Source of the DNA: Scandinavium manionii
GTDB lineage: Bacteria > Pseudomonadota > Gammaproteobacteria > Enterobacterales > Enterobacteriaceae
Assembly (NCBI RefSeq): GCF_024764775.1
Contig: NZ_JALIGC010000038.1
Coordinates: 248,001-312,000, forward strand
DNA length: 64,000 bases
Reading direction: 5' to 3'
The position numbers and the translations under genes are program-made. Within the stretch, counting starts at the first letter, position 1. Each line of letters starts with the position of its first letter. Shown here piece by piece: positions 1 to 8,708 of this stretch. The notes under the pieces were generated by a model. The model searched no databases and was not told the origin of the DNA. It was given only the letters and a program-made list of their open reading frames with translations.

Positions 1-49
1 TGTTAGTGTTCGTAAGGACGTGGGGGTTCAAGTCCCCCCCCTCGCACCA
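1..49 (+). tRNA. tRNA-Leu(CAG), 3' part
   Basis: The window opens inside a class II tRNA, just after the anticodon. The variable arm, the T arm (GGTTCAAGTCC) and the acceptor 3' end with encoded CCA (CTCGCACCA) are visible. They match the E. coli leuP/leuQ/leuV tRNA-Leu(CAG) 3' half. The genes that follow (Fur-regulated DUF1435, fhuF) are its expected neighbours. The anticodon is outside the window, so the isoacceptor is inferred from similarity. Confidence 0.9.
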
Positions 50-87
50 GCTTCTTATCTCTCTTTACTCTCTCCCTGATTTTCTCA

Positions 88-327
88 TTATCCCATCAGT
101 TTCAAATTCATCATCACCAGCATCATCCCGCTTATCAACGCAAATGCCGATGGCAACAACACAAAATGCCGCAGCTGACGATGCCAGATCATCACACAAG
201 AAAGCAGTAAACCCAGCGCTATCAGACCTCGCCAGGTATCAATTGACAGACCGGCAAAGCCCAACCCGGCTAAAAGCACGCCAGGAATCAACACACCCCA
301 CCCACTGCCTAACGCCCGCTGCAACAT
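88..327 (-). CDS. yjjZ: DUF1435 small membrane protein, YjjZ-like
   Basis: This 79-residue protein starts at MLQRALG; a longer start 13 codons upstream is open but would run into the Fur box. It is hydrophobic, with about three membrane segments (residues 8-23, 29-43 and 50-75), and ends in a short basic tail. Length, position between the tRNA-Leu cluster and fhuF, and an iron box upstream fit E. coli YjjZ, a DUF1435 protein induced by iron starvation. Its biochemical role is unknown. The symbol rests on context and length, not on an alignment. Confidence 0.65.
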   Translation of the reverse strand: MLQRALGSGWGVLIPGVLLAGLGFAGLSIDTWRGLIALGLLLSCVMIWHRQLRHFVLLPSAFALISGMMLVMMNLKLMG

Positions 328-342
328 GGTTTTGACTCTCGA

Positions 343-385
343 AACAATAATGATAACCAATATCATATGATAATTTTTATCATTT
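343..385 (-). promoter_or_regulatory. Fur box upstream of DUF1435 gene
   Basis: The stretch contains overlapping copies of the GATAAT/ATTATC hexamers of the Fur operator, for example AATGATAACCAATATCAT followed by GATAATTTTTATCATT. It lies directly in front of the minus-strand DUF1435 gene. Clustered hexamers of this kind are typical of an extended Fur site, implying repression when iron is plentiful. Confidence 0.7.
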
Positions 386-579
386 GCAAGATCGCACTGA
401 AAACCGCGGCGCTCTTTACTTTCACGCAGGTGACAGTGTTGCTTTAAGGTGATAAATTGTGCGGATTATACGAATTGATTAGTGTTACTGATATTTTCGC
501 GCGAAACGTTCCCGTGTGAAATGTGTCATTCCTGATGCTTAGTGTTTCTGCAATCACACAATAAAAACGATTTCCTGAC

Positions 580-1644
580 ATGACATCACAATCCTGGCGT
601 TCGCTGCGCATTAAGAAATATCAATTTTCATTACGACTTTTTTTATTTCTTAATTTAGCTTCATCACTTTTTTCTATGCTTAGCCCGGTGTATTCCATTT
701 CGGCGATCACCCTTCCTTTGGTGCTGATAACCGTTATCAGCGCAGGTTTGCTGTTGGGTCATTGGGCCTGGGCCGAGAAAAAAATCAATATTCCCGCCAT
801 CTCCATTTTGTTTGGCTGTCTGTGGGCCTGGCATATCGCCATTAAATTACCCTTACTGGATAACGCTAATTTTAACTATCTGGTGATCGCTTTATTAAGC
901 GTGCTGTTTGTTGGTGCAATTGCTTTTTCTAATAATATCATTGCCTTTACGTTTCATTCTTTGCCCGTACTTATCACCTGCCTCATCCTTGGCGAAGGCG
1001 ATCAGTGGCTGCGCATGGTGTACTGCTTTGCCCTGCCGGTTATTGGCATTTCCATTCAGAGCGTAATTCAACGACGTAACGATGACTTTGCCCAGGGGCT
1101 GATGTACAAGCTGCTGGAAGAGCGTCAGACCCTTAACGACCTGAGCATGCTCGACCCACTGACCGGGCTTTATAACCGTCGTGGTCTGCAAAACCGCCTT
1201 GAAACACTGATGTCGCTGGATGCCAGCGGGCATTACGTCTTGTTGCTGGATATCGACTATTTCAAAGCCTACAACGACCATTATGGGCACATGATGGGCG
1301 ATCAGGCGCTGATCCAGGTGTCGGCCGCGATACGCAATGCCGTGCGTTCTCGAGACATTGTGACTCGCTACGGCGGCGAAGAATTTATGGTGTTATTGAC
1401 GTCCACCACTTCGGAAGCCGCCTTAGAAACGGCGGAACGTATTCGCCAGCGCGTATACGACCTGAAAATCCCGCACATGTTTAACCACAGCGTCGCAACC
1501 AATGTGACGGTCAGTATCGGTCTTGCGCCGCTACTCGGCGAAGATATCGACGGAGCGCTGGCGCTGGCTGACAAAGCGCTGTACGAGGCCAAGCATCTGG
1601 GGCGTAATAACATTCTGACCAGCGAAGCGCTGCAGGGTACATGA
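580..1644 (+). CDS. Membrane-bound diguanylate cyclase (GGDEF)
   Basis: This 354-residue protein probably makes cyclic di-GMP from two GTP at the inner membrane. The first ~165 residues hold about six hydrophobic segments (MASE-like sensor). They are followed by a short helical linker and a GGDEF domain from residue ~190. The domain has DPLTGLYNRR (192-201), the metal aspartate in LLDIDYFK (~224) and the active-site loop GGEEF (265-269). An RxxD inhibitory I-site (RSRD, 256-259) lies five residues before it, so feedback inhibition by product is expected. All catalytic positions look intact. The signal is unknown. It sits between two Fur-boxed genes but has no Fur box of its own that I can see. 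The Shine-Dalgarno sequence is weak. Confidence 0.9.
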   Translation: MTSQSWRSLRIKKYQFSLRLFLFLNLASSLFSMLSPVYSISAITLPLVLITVISAGLLLGHWAWAEKKINIPAISILFGCLWAWHIAIKLPLLDNANFNYLVIALLSVLFVGAIAFSNNIIAFTFHSLPVLITCLILGEGDQWLRMVYCFALPVIGISIQSVIQRRNDDFAQGLMYKLLEERQTLNDLSMLDPLTGLYNRRGLQNRLETLMSLDASGHYVLLLDIDYFKAYNDHYGHMMGDQALIQVSAAIRNAVRSRDIVTRYGGEEFMVLLTSTTSEAALETAERIRQRVYDLKIPHMFNHSVATNVTVSIGLAPLLGEDIDGALALADKALYEAKHLGRNNILTSEALQGT

Positions 1645-1695
1645 AGTGCAGTAGATGCATAAAAGGGTTGCGATTGTTTATGGCTATAGCTAGGA

Positions 1696-1714
1696 TTGGC
1701 AATCATTATCATTT
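1696..1714 (+). promoter_or_regulatory. Fur box upstream of fhuF
   Basis: TTGGCAATCATTATCATTT matches much of the 19-bp Fur consensus GATAATGATAATCATTATC, with the right half nearly perfect. It lies 24 bases before the fhuF start. E. coli fhuF is a classical Fur-repressed gene, so the site is expected here. Confidence 0.8.
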
Positions 1715-1737
1715 AGATTTGTATCCAAGCTACGCTC

Positions 1738-2526
1738 ATGGCCTACCGTTCTGCACCGATCACTGACGATATTATCTGGCGCGCCCCGCTCTTTGAGCGT
1801 GAACAAGGGCTTGCGGCATCTTTGCAGAATAAATTTGCAGAACACCGCCCCCACCTGTTGGATTTCATTCGTCTTGACGAACCTCATCCACATCAGACGA
1901 TGACGCTGGCACAGTGGAGCCGCCACAGCGAGCTGACTACGCTGTGCGCGCAATATTCCGATCATATCTATCGCAATAATTTCACTCAGACGCGGGAAAA
2001 CAAACCGTTGTTGTCCCTGTGGGCGCAGTGGTATATCGGGCTACAGGTGCCACCGCTGATGCTGGCGCTGCTGACTGAAAAACGGGCACTGAGTCTTTCT
2101 CCGCAACATTTTCACGTTGAGTTTCACGAAACGGGCCGTGCCGCCAAATTTTGGGTCGATGTGCAAGAAGACCCTTATTTAACTCAGCAGTCTTCACTGA
2201 TTCGCATGGAAAACCTTGTGACGCAAACACTGGTACCGGTTATCGAGGCTCTGGAAGCGACCGGGGAGATCAACGCGAAACTCATCTGGAGTAATACCGG
2301 CTATCTCATTAACTGGTATCTGGGTGAAATGAAAACGCTGCTCGGCGATGAACAGGTCAACAGCCTGCGTCAGCATCTCTTCTTTGAAAAACAGTTCTCC
2401 GATGGACGGGATAATCCGCTGTGGCGCACCGTGGTGATGCGTGAGGGTCTGCTGGTGCGTCGCACCTGCTGTCAGCGCTACCGTCTGCCGGACGTCCAAC
2501 AGTGCGGCGACTGTACGCTGAAATAA
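1738..2526 (+). CDS. fhuF: Siderophore-iron reductase FhuF
   Basis: This 262-residue protein has the same length as E. coli FhuF. FhuF is a cytoplasmic [2Fe-2S] protein that reduces hydroxamate-siderophore-bound Fe(III) so that iron is released after import. The C-terminus carries the unusual cluster motif Cys244-Cys245-x10-Cys256-x2-Cys259, intact. The MAYRSAP start is shared with E. coli and follows the Fur box closely. The gene is a single unit, closed by a strong terminator. Confidence 0.97.
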   Translation: MAYRSAPITDDIIWRAPLFEREQGLAASLQNKFAEHRPHLLDFIRLDEPHPHQTMTLAQWSRHSELTTLCAQYSDHIYRNNFTQTRENKPLLSLWAQWYIGLQVPPLMLALLTEKRALSLSPQHFHVEFHETGRAAKFWVDVQEDPYLTQQSSLIRMENLVTQTLVPVIEALEATGEINAKLIWSNTGYLINWYLGEMKTLLGDEQVNSLRQHLFFEKQFSDGRDNPLWRTVVMREGLLVRRTCCQRYRLPDVQQCGDCTLK

Positions 2527-2541
2527 TCACATCCCTGAATA

Positions 2542-2580
2542 CAAAAAGACCCGGTAACGCAACGCGACCGGGTCTTTTGT
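2542..2580. terminator. Bidirectional terminator between fhuF and PTS IIC
   Basis: The arms AAAAGACCCGGT and ACCGGGTCTTTT form a 12-bp perfect stem around an 11-base loop. The A and T tracts serve both strands. It separates two convergent genes, fhuF and the PTS IIC gene. Confidence 0.9.
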
Positions 2581-2597
2581 TTTGCTTTAACTAAACC

Positions 2598-3941
2598 TTA
2601 AGCAGCCTGTTCAGCTTCTCCCGCTGAGCGCTGCGCTTCTTCGGCTTCCTGTTCCAGCAGCTGCTTCTCGTACACTTTGAAGAACGGGAAGTAGATGATG
2701 GCAGACACGCAGGCCAGCAGTACGACCAGGATCACGGCACGGAAATCCCAGCCTAACGCCCATGCCGCACCGATAGGGGCTGGCGCGGTCCATGGAACAA
2801 CGGAGATCACGCGACCAATCAGATCCAGCTTCATTGCGGCCCAGGCCAGCGTGGCGTTAACCATTGGTGCCAACAGGAACGGAATGAAGAACACTGGGTT
2901 CATCACGATTGGCGTACCGAAGATAACCGGTTCGTTGATGTTAAAGATGCTCGGTACCACACCCAGACGACCAATCGAACGCAAGTGCGCGGACTTACTA
3001 CGCAGGTAGCAGAACACGAGGCCCATCGTCGCCCCGGAACCGCCGATAACAATAAAGAAGGTCCAGAATGCTTCCATAAAGATGTGCGGTAATGGTGCAC
3101 TTTGCGCCAGCGCCGTCTGGTTCAGACCGAGGTTAGTCAGCCAGAACATCTGCAGCATACCGGACACGATAGCCGCACCGTGAATGCCTGCAAACCACAG
3201 CAGGTGACCGATCAGGACCGCCAGCAGAATCGCAGGCAAGGAATCAGCAGCGGATACCAACGGCTTAAAGATAGACATGATCGCCTGAGGGATCAGCATA
3301 TCGAACTGGCTCTGGATGAACAGACTCAGCGGATACAGCGTCAGCACGACGACCAGCACCGGGATAAGTAGATCAAACGAGTTTTTGATCATCGGCGGTA
3401 CCTGGTCTGGCAGACGAATACCGATGTTGTGGGCCTTGAGGAAGCGCATCAATTCTACGCAGTACACAGCGACCAGAATAGCGGTGAAAATCCCGGTACC
3501 ACCCAGACTGTGAACCGGCAGCGTGCCATCAGTCTTAGGCGCAGCAACCAGCAGGAACGCCATGATCGACAGCATTGAACTCATGAACGGATCAAGCTGG
3601 AAACTCTTTTCGTAATGTCTGCCCAGGTTATAGGCAATCGCCGCACAGATATAAATGGACATAATGCCCATGGTCATATCGAACGGAGTCAGAATGCGGC
3701 CTTCAAACTGCTTCGCCATGTCCAGCCACGCGCGGGCAAAGCCCCAGGTGGTGTCCGGCGAGAAAGGAGGATAAGCAAACACCAACAGGAACGAGCCGAC
3801 AATCATAAATGGCATCGCAGAGATGAAGCCATCACGGATTGCCATCACATGGCGCTGGGACGAGATACGCCCGGCGACAGGACTGATATAGTTTTCTACA
3901 AAACGGAAAATCAAATTAAACGCAGCATGGTTAGCAGACAT
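2598..3941 (-). CDS. PTS EIIC, lactose/cellobiose family (orphan)
   Basis: This 447-residue membrane protein has about ten hydrophobic segments. It carries the family signature NINEPVIFGTPIV (near residue 335) and the GGSGATMGL motif (near 305), as in ChbC/CelB-type EIIC permeases. These move a beta-glucoside or a chitobiose-like sugar across the inner membrane while it is phosphorylated by a partner EIIB. No EIIA, EIIB or glycosidase gene lies nearby, so it must borrow components encoded elsewhere or have another role. The charged alanine-rich C-terminal tail is longer than in E. coli ChbC. A LacI-type palindrome lies about 200 bases upstream. Substrate unknown. Confidence 0.88.
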   Translation of the reverse strand: MSANHAAFNLIFRFVENYISPVAGRISSQRHVMAIRDGFISAMPFMIVGSFLLVFAYPPFSPDTTWGFARAWLDMAKQFEGRILTPFDMTMGIMSIYICAAIAYNLGRHYEKSFQLDPFMSSMLSIMAFLLVAAPKTDGTLPVHSLGGTGIFTAILVAVYCVELMRFLKAHNIGIRLPDQVPPMIKNSFDLLIPVLVVVLTLYPLSLFIQSQFDMLIPQAIMSIFKPLVSAADSLPAILLAVLIGHLLWFAGIHGAAIVSGMLQMFWLTNLGLNQTALAQSAPLPHIFMEAFWTFFIVIGGSGATMGLVFCYLRSKSAHLRSIGRLGVVPSIFNINEPVIFGTPIVMNPVFFIPFLLAPMVNATLAWAAMKLDLIGRVISVVPWTAPAPIGAAWALGWDFRAVILVVLLACVSAIIYFPFFKVYEKQLLEQEAEEAQRSAGEAEQAA

Positions 3942-4143
3942 AGCAGCTCTCCTGACGAACGATAGACGTAAGCACAGCGACGGTTAGTGTGCCGCGATGT
4001 GCAATCTCGAACTGTGAGTTCACTACCACGCCGGGGGGTTGGCCCGATCTACAGCAGATAAAGATAGGTTTCATACACGGCTCTTATTTTTTTAGCGATA
4101 CAGAGGAAGTTACACATTCAGTATTAATCGGCATGACACACTT

Positions 4144-4172
4144 CTGCAACCGGTTACTGTAACCGGTTGCAG
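4144..4172. promoter_or_regulatory. 29-bp palindrome, tandem LacI-type operators
   Basis: CTGCAACCGGTTAC and its exact reverse complement flank a single central T. Each arm contains AACCGGTT, the core recognised by many LacI/GalR-family regulators, so the site looks like two head-to-head operators. It lies in the 341-base gap between the divergent PTS IIC gene (start 3941) and the YbaK-like gene (start 4283). No LacI-family gene is encoded in the window. I see no gene in the remainder of the gap. Confidence 0.65.
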
Positions 4173-4282
4173 TGAATGTGAAGGGGATCGAGAAATCAAT
4201 GAAATACTGGGAATACTCATCCTCTTATTTACAGCCTCAGCCGCTTGTGACAGATTAATTTTGTTTATATCAGGAGAGAACT

Positions 4283-4741
4283 ATGAGTTTGCAAACCGTG
4301 CGGCAATTTTTCGCTGACCGCGCCCCCGATATCGAAATTATAGAACTGAATCAGAGTACTGCGACTGTGGCACTTGCTGCAGCGGCGCATAACGTGGCGC
4401 CAGGTCAGATTGCGAAGACGCTGTCATTGAAAGTCAAAGATGAAGTCATTTTAGTTGTGGCGAAAGGCGATGCGCGCCTGGACAACAAAAAGCTGAAATC
4501 AGCATTTGGTGCCAAAGCCCGAATGCTCAGCTGCGACGAAGTCGTCACCTGGACCGGACACCCCGTTGGCGGCGTCTGCCCTTTTGGTCTGGAAAATCCA
4601 TTGACCATTTACTGCGACGTTTCCCTGAAAGCTTTTGACGAAGTATTACCTGCCGCTGGCGCAACACACAGCGCGGTACGCATCTCCCCTGAACGCCTGG
4701 CAGAACTCACCGATGCCACCTGGATCGACGTCTGTCTGTAA
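4283..4741 (+). CDS. YbaK/EbsC-family aminoacyl-tRNA deacylase-like protein
   Basis: This 152-residue protein of the YbaK/ProX editing-domain superfamily hydrolyses, in characterised members, mischarged aminoacyl-tRNAs in trans. Family features are the conserved lysine region QIAKTLSLKV (residues 42-51), DNKKLKSAFG, and the glycine loop GGVCPFGL (residues 95-102), a ProX-type signature. It differs clearly from E. coli YeaK and YbaK, so the tRNA it acts on cannot be named. A good Shine-Dalgarno (AGGAGAG) precedes the ATG. It stands alone, divergent from the PTS IIC gene and convergent with bglJ. Confidence 0.8.
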   Translation: MSLQTVRQFFADRAPDIEIIELNQSTATVALAAAAHNVAPGQIAKTLSLKVKDEVILVVAKGDARLDNKKLKSAFGAKARMLSCDEVVTWTGHPVGGVCPFGLENPLTIYCDVSLKAFDEVLPAAGATHSAVRISPERLAELTDATWIDVCL

Positions 4742-4751
4742 ACTCACCGTC

Positions 4752-5417
4752 TCACCAGGTCACATTCCGCGCCTGTAACGGCAGATAACGTAAGATATCT
4801 GCCGCACAGAGCAATCCCGTGTAGTTCTTCACCCCGAGCTTATTCATCGCATTGAACTTATGCGTGCGAATAGTTTTTGGATTCCGCGCCATCTGTACGG
4901 CAATCTCCGGAATGGAAAAGCCCTTTCCCATATAATAAAGAATCGCGCGTTCCGTCGGGCTTAATCCTACCGAACCTGAAACAGTATTGAGCGTTTTACA
5001 GGCCGAATGTACCGACTCCTCCTGGGTTATTAAGCCGTTAATTTGCATCAGAAGCCTTTCAACGGAAGAAGTTTTGCACCATACCGCATGTAATGGGACA
5101 GGTAATAGGTGATGAATTAATGTCGCCTGTCCTTCATCCTCTGCAAGCAGAACCCGAAGTGCTTCAGGCTGCATACAAGCAAGATCGGAAAAAAAGCGAA
5201 TACTTTGTTGGCGTGAGTCACGAGCCCCCGCCACAGAGTAAATCACCATGTCATAAAAGCGCTGCTCTGTCTGTGCAAACCATTCCTGACTGCCTTTATA
5301 GACCTGCAATTCATAAAACGAACCCGCACAACAAGAAAAGAGCCCGCGCAGCCCTGCTTCCGTCATTACACAGTTTTCAACGACAGCGACGTGTTTATTT
5401 GCGGTGCGCTTTTCCAT
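4752..5417 (-). CDS. bglJ: LuxR-type transcription regulator BglJ
   Basis: With the MEKRTANKH start this is a 221-residue protein; GGAGAG precedes that ATG, while the longer start six codons upstream has no ribosome site. It has an N-terminal response-regulator-like domain without a clear phosphoacceptor site. A LuxR/FixJ helix-turn-helix occupies about the last 70 residues (LSPTERAILYYMGKG, then NPKTIRTHKFNAMNKLG). In E. coli BglJ acts as a heterodimer with RcsB, counteracting H-NS at bgl and activating leuO. It overlaps the 3' end of yjjQ, as in E. coli, so the two are one operon and translational coupling is likely. Confidence 0.9.
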   Translation of the reverse strand: MEKRTANKHVAVVENCVMTEAGLRGLFSCCAGSFYELQVYKGSQEWFAQTEQRFYDMVIYSVAGARDSRQQSIRFFSDLACMQPEALRVLLAEDEGQATLIHHLLPVPLHAVWCKTSSVERLLMQINGLITQEESVHSACKTLNTVSGSVGLSPTERAILYYMGKGFSIPEIAVQMARNPKTIRTHKFNAMNKLGVKNYTGLLCAADILRYLPLQARNVTW

Positions 5418-6100
5418 GGCATTGGCTCTCCCCATACGGAAAGGAGATTCAACTCCTTCATCCCCTGTTCGCTGTTGAGCCAGGCATATAACTCTGCGTT
5501 GCCGCGCAATGACAAACGACGCATGGCGCTATTTTTCTGCGCGCTAATGGTCCTGTTGCTTTTTCTGAGCAGCATCGCTATCTGATTGACTCCCCAGCCT
5601 TTAGCAAGCAATCGTAAGGCCTGACGCTCTGCGAGAGACAATGAGGTTTTTAATCCCTGAGGAGAGAGTGCGGGCGTGGCTTCAAGTGACATCAAAGACG
5701 TACTGATGCGATTCGCCTGGGAACCCTGATCACGGATAGCCGCAATAAGTTCAGGAATAGATTCTGCGTCAGAAAGTAAGATACTTTCCGGGCGCAATAA
5801 ATATTCAACTGCGAGCGCATAATTGGCTTGATTCAGCATAAAAATCCAACGACATTCTCTATACTGCGTCATTAATGAATAATATTTTTCGCAGAGCGCT
5901 TTAACCTGAAAACGATCGCCAGACAGATCACATACAATCAAACTCGTGCGCTGGAGTTGTATTATCGTGAGCTCATCGACGTGATGATGACAACTGACCT
6001 CATATTCTGGAAAGTTGTCTTTCATGATAGACAAAAGACCTGCTTGAATGATGGGGACATTGCTGATCATTACGCCACATCTATTAAATACCGTGAGCAT
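5366..6100 (-). CDS. yjjQ: LuxR-type transcription regulator YjjQ
   Basis: This 244-residue protein has an N-terminal receiver-like domain (IIQAGLLSIMKDNFPEYEV is close to E. coli YjjQ) and a C-terminal LuxR helix-turn-helix (LSLAERQALRLLAKGWGVNQIA, continuing through NRTISAQKNSAMRRL). E. coli YjjQ represses flagellar and capsule genes and is itself silenced by H-NS. GGGAGG five bases before the ATG sets the start. The 255 bases upstream are AT-rich, as expected for an H-NS-silenced promoter. Its 3' end overlaps the start of bglJ by about 50 bases. Confidence 0.9.
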   Translation of the reverse strand: MLTVFNRCGVMISNVPIIQAGLLSIMKDNFPEYEVSCHHHVDELTIIQLQRTSLIVCDLSGDRFQVKALCEKYYSLMTQYRECRWIFMLNQANYALAVEYLLRPESILLSDAESIPELIAAIRDQGSQANRISTSLMSLEATPALSPQGLKTSLSLAERQALRLLAKGWGVNQIAMLLRKSNRTISAQKNSAMRRLSLRGNAELYAWLNSEQGMKELNLLSVWGEPMPWKSAPQINTSLSLKTV

Positions 6101-6355
6101 AAAACCTCCCTTTTATGTTCCAGAATTATTTACATAATTGATTAAAACCATCCAATCATTCATGATTAGAATTATTCTAAGGACGCTTCCATTGACTCGG
6201 GCTATAATTTAATTTGTTGCAACGTTAAATAAAGGCAGTAACGGACAAAATAACCCTTCAACATTAGCACATTAAGAATAAACACTCCATCAGCTAACAT
6301 CCAGAGTGAAATCGTTAAAGAATATTCATCAAGAAAATAATTATATATTTTCAGC

Positions 6356-7231
6356 TTATTTCATTTTTTCCCTGAATATTTTAGGTGGCATCCCCGCATA
6401 GCGCCGAAAAAAACGAGAGAAATAGGTGGCGTCACTAAAACCTAAGTAATCAGAGAGTTGTATAATCGACATGCTGGTATATTGCAGACTCCGCTTCGCT
6501 TCAAGCATTAGCCTTTGATGTAACACATTCAGCGCACTGCAGTTATGAAATTCATGGCACAAATAATTCAAATGTGTGACGGATAAACCCACCGCCTGTG
6601 CGTAATCGGACATCGGAAGGTGTTCCCGATAATGGCTTTCAATATGACGGGCAAACTGTTGCATCACCGCACGTCGGCGTTCCGCCCGGTCTTCTGCAGG
6701 CGGTGCTCCCTGACACTGGCGATTGAGCCACACCAGCAGCGCACTGAGCATCGCGTGCAGCATTAATTCGCGGGCGTCGTTATCCTGCTGATATTCTTCC
6801 AGCAACGTCGAAAACAGTGTGCGAATGTGCGACCGGGAGTGCGTTACGCTGACGCAATGTGGCTGATTCAGGACCCCAAGCTGGCGGCCAAACTGAGCGT
6901 CGAATTGGCTGAGCAACGGTAATGCTAAGGACAAAACGTAGCCCTGCGTGCCGGGCGAAAAACGAAAACCGTGCACGCACAGCGAAGGCACCACCTGAAT
7001 GCTGGCTTCCTTTACAACTTTCCTTTCCCCTTCGATTTCAATTTCGGCCTGCCCTTTGTGCAGATACAGCAGCTGCACCATTTCCGCATGCTGATGCACA
7101 CGGATGTGCCATTCATAAAGGCTGCTTCGCTGATGGATAGATTCGCAATGCAGAAGCTCCGGCGTCGGCCAACCAAGCTGTTCACCATACAGCTTAAAGA
7201 CGGGGATCGTGCTCTGTTGCGTCATACACAC
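6356..7231 (-). CDS. pobR: AraC-family regulator PobR
   Basis: This 291-residue AraC/XylS regulator has an N-terminal cupin-type sensor (HQHAEMVQLLYLHKGQAEIE, near residues 46-65). Two C-terminal helix-turn-helix motifs cover about residues 190-290 and end in YFSRFFRRYAGMPPKIFR. It lies 17 bases downstream of pobA on the same strand. PobR proteins of this type activate pobA when 4-hydroxybenzoate is present, and the linkage is the main reason for the name. A second methionine (MTQQST) two codons in is an equally possible start. Confidence 0.85.
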   Translation of the reverse strand: MCMTQQSTIPVFKLYGEQLGWPTPELLHCESIHQRSSLYEWHIRVHQHAEMVQLLYLHKGQAEIEIEGERKVVKEASIQVVPSLCVHGFRFSPGTQGYVLSLALPLLSQFDAQFGRQLGVLNQPHCVSVTHSRSHIRTLFSTLLEEYQQDNDARELMLHAMLSALLVWLNRQCQGAPPAEDRAERRRAVMQQFARHIESHYREHLPMSDYAQAVGLSVTHLNYLCHEFHNCSALNVLHQRLMLEAKRSLQYTSMSIIQLSDYLGFSDATYFSRFFRRYAGMPPKIFREKMK

Positions 7232-7248
7232 TCCTGCGGCAGGCGTAA

Positions 7249-8433
7249 TTAACGGACCGTTTCGTAAGGCAGGCCCACATAGTTTTCCGCTATCGTCGTC
7301 AGCCCGGCCCGTGAGCCTAAATAATAGCGGCGATCGGCTTCCTGCATTTTTCGGTCGAATGCACTTTTATCTTGGAAATCATGCAGTAAATGGGTCATAA
7401 ACCAGCTGAAACGTTCACCTTTCCATACCCGATTGAGGGCAAACGAGGAGTAGCTGGCGAGCAAATCTTCACGCCCGTGATGGTAGAACTGGCAGAGAAT
7501 TCGCCATAAATAGTTCACGTCAGAGGCCGCAAGATTCAACCCTTTTGCGCCAGTGGGCGGCACGATATGCGCCGCATCGCCGACCAAAAACAGTCGGCCA
7601 AACTGCATCGGCTCGACAACATAGCTGCGCAGTGGCGCAATGCTCTTCTCAAGTGAGTGACCAGTCACTAACTTATTAGCAAGCTCGGATGGCAAGCGGT
7701 ATTTCAGCTCCTGCCAGAAGCGCTCATCGCTCCAGGCGTCAACGCTCTCGCTCAATGGCACCTGCAAATAGTAGCGGCTTCTGGTTAGTGAGCGCTGACT
7801 ACATAATACAAACCCGCGTTCATGATGGGCGTAGATAAGCTCCGGATTCACCGGAGGCGTGTCGGATAACAACCCCAGCCAGCCAAATGGCCACTCGCTT
7901 TCATATTCACGCAGCACCGATTTGGGGATACTTTGACGCGACACGCCGTGAAAGCCATCGCAGCCCGCAATAAAATCGCAGTCAATCCGACAGGCTTCGC
8001 CCTGTTTTTCAAAGGTGACAAAAGGCTTGTCCGTTTTCATATCGTGCAGCTCAACTTGACTCACGCCGTACACAATCGGCGCGCCGCTGCTGACACGGGC
8101 TTCCATTAAGTCACGCGTCACTTCGGTCTGGCCGTACACCATCACGCTTTTACCTTCCGTGAGCTCACTCAACGGCACCGGGATCCGCACGCCGTCAAAC
8201 AAAAACTCCACGCCATGATGTACCAGGCCCTCGGCATCCATTCGCTGCGAAACGCCCGCCTGGCGCAGCAAATCTACGGTACCGCTTTCCAGGATCCCTG
8301 CCCGGATACGACCCAACACGTATTCCGGGGTCTGACGTTCGAGGATGACCGTAGCAATCCCGGCATTGTGTAACAGCTGTCCAAGCAACAGCCCTGATGG
8401 GCCCGCCCCGATAATCGCGACCTGCGTTTTCAT
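7249..8433 (-). CDS. pobA: 4-hydroxybenzoate 3-monooxygenase PobA
   Basis: This 394-residue cytoplasmic flavoprotein has the standard PobA length. It converts 4-hydroxybenzoate, NADPH and O2 to protocatechuate. The Rossmann FAD site is IIGAGPSGLLLG (8-19). The DG motif is CDGFHGVSR, and the ribityl-binding GD motif is LVGDAAHIVPPTGAKG. The C-terminal region carries the conserved tyrosines of the group. It heads the pobA-pobR pair. No protocatechuate ring-cleavage genes are in the window, so the pathway must continue elsewhere. The pair is inserted between yjjQ and yjjP, which are neighbours in E. coli. Confidence 0.95.
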   Translation of the reverse strand: MKTQVAIIGAGPSGLLLGQLLHNAGIATVILERQTPEYVLGRIRAGILESGTVDLLRQAGVSQRMDAEGLVHHGVEFLFDGVRIPVPLSELTEGKSVMVYGQTEVTRDLMEARVSSGAPIVYGVSQVELHDMKTDKPFVTFEKQGEACRIDCDFIAGCDGFHGVSRQSIPKSVLREYESEWPFGWLGLLSDTPPVNPELIYAHHERGFVLCSQRSLTRSRYYLQVPLSESVDAWSDERFWQELKYRLPSELANKLVTGHSLEKSIAPLRSYVVEPMQFGRLFLVGDAAHIVPPTGAKGLNLAASDVNYLWRILCQFYHHGREDLLASYSSFALNRVWKGERFSWFMTHLLHDFQDKSAFDRKMQEADRRYYLGSRAGLTTIAENYVGLPYETVR

Positions 8434-8708
8434 GAGTTCCGCTCCAGAATGGTTAATTATTTGTTTATTTTTTGTATCTATAAAGTGTCTTATTGCATTT
8501 TTGATAAGCTTGAACGGAAAAAGAAGGGCATAAATCAGACAAAACGTGCACTTTTCAACGATCTTGTGAAATTGTGGAGCAGTTCAAAAAACAGACGTTA
8601 ACCGAAGGTCATATTCACAATGTTTGATCTCGCCGGGCCTTGCTTCACGTGGCATTCAGGTAAAACCTGGTTTCAGAACCTGACAATAGCCAACCAAGAA
8701 CGGTCGTT

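Noticed and set aside
6..335. 109-codon plus-strand frame over the DUF1435 gene
   Set aside because: It starts inside the tRNA-Leu, has low-complexity composition and is antisense to a better supported gene.
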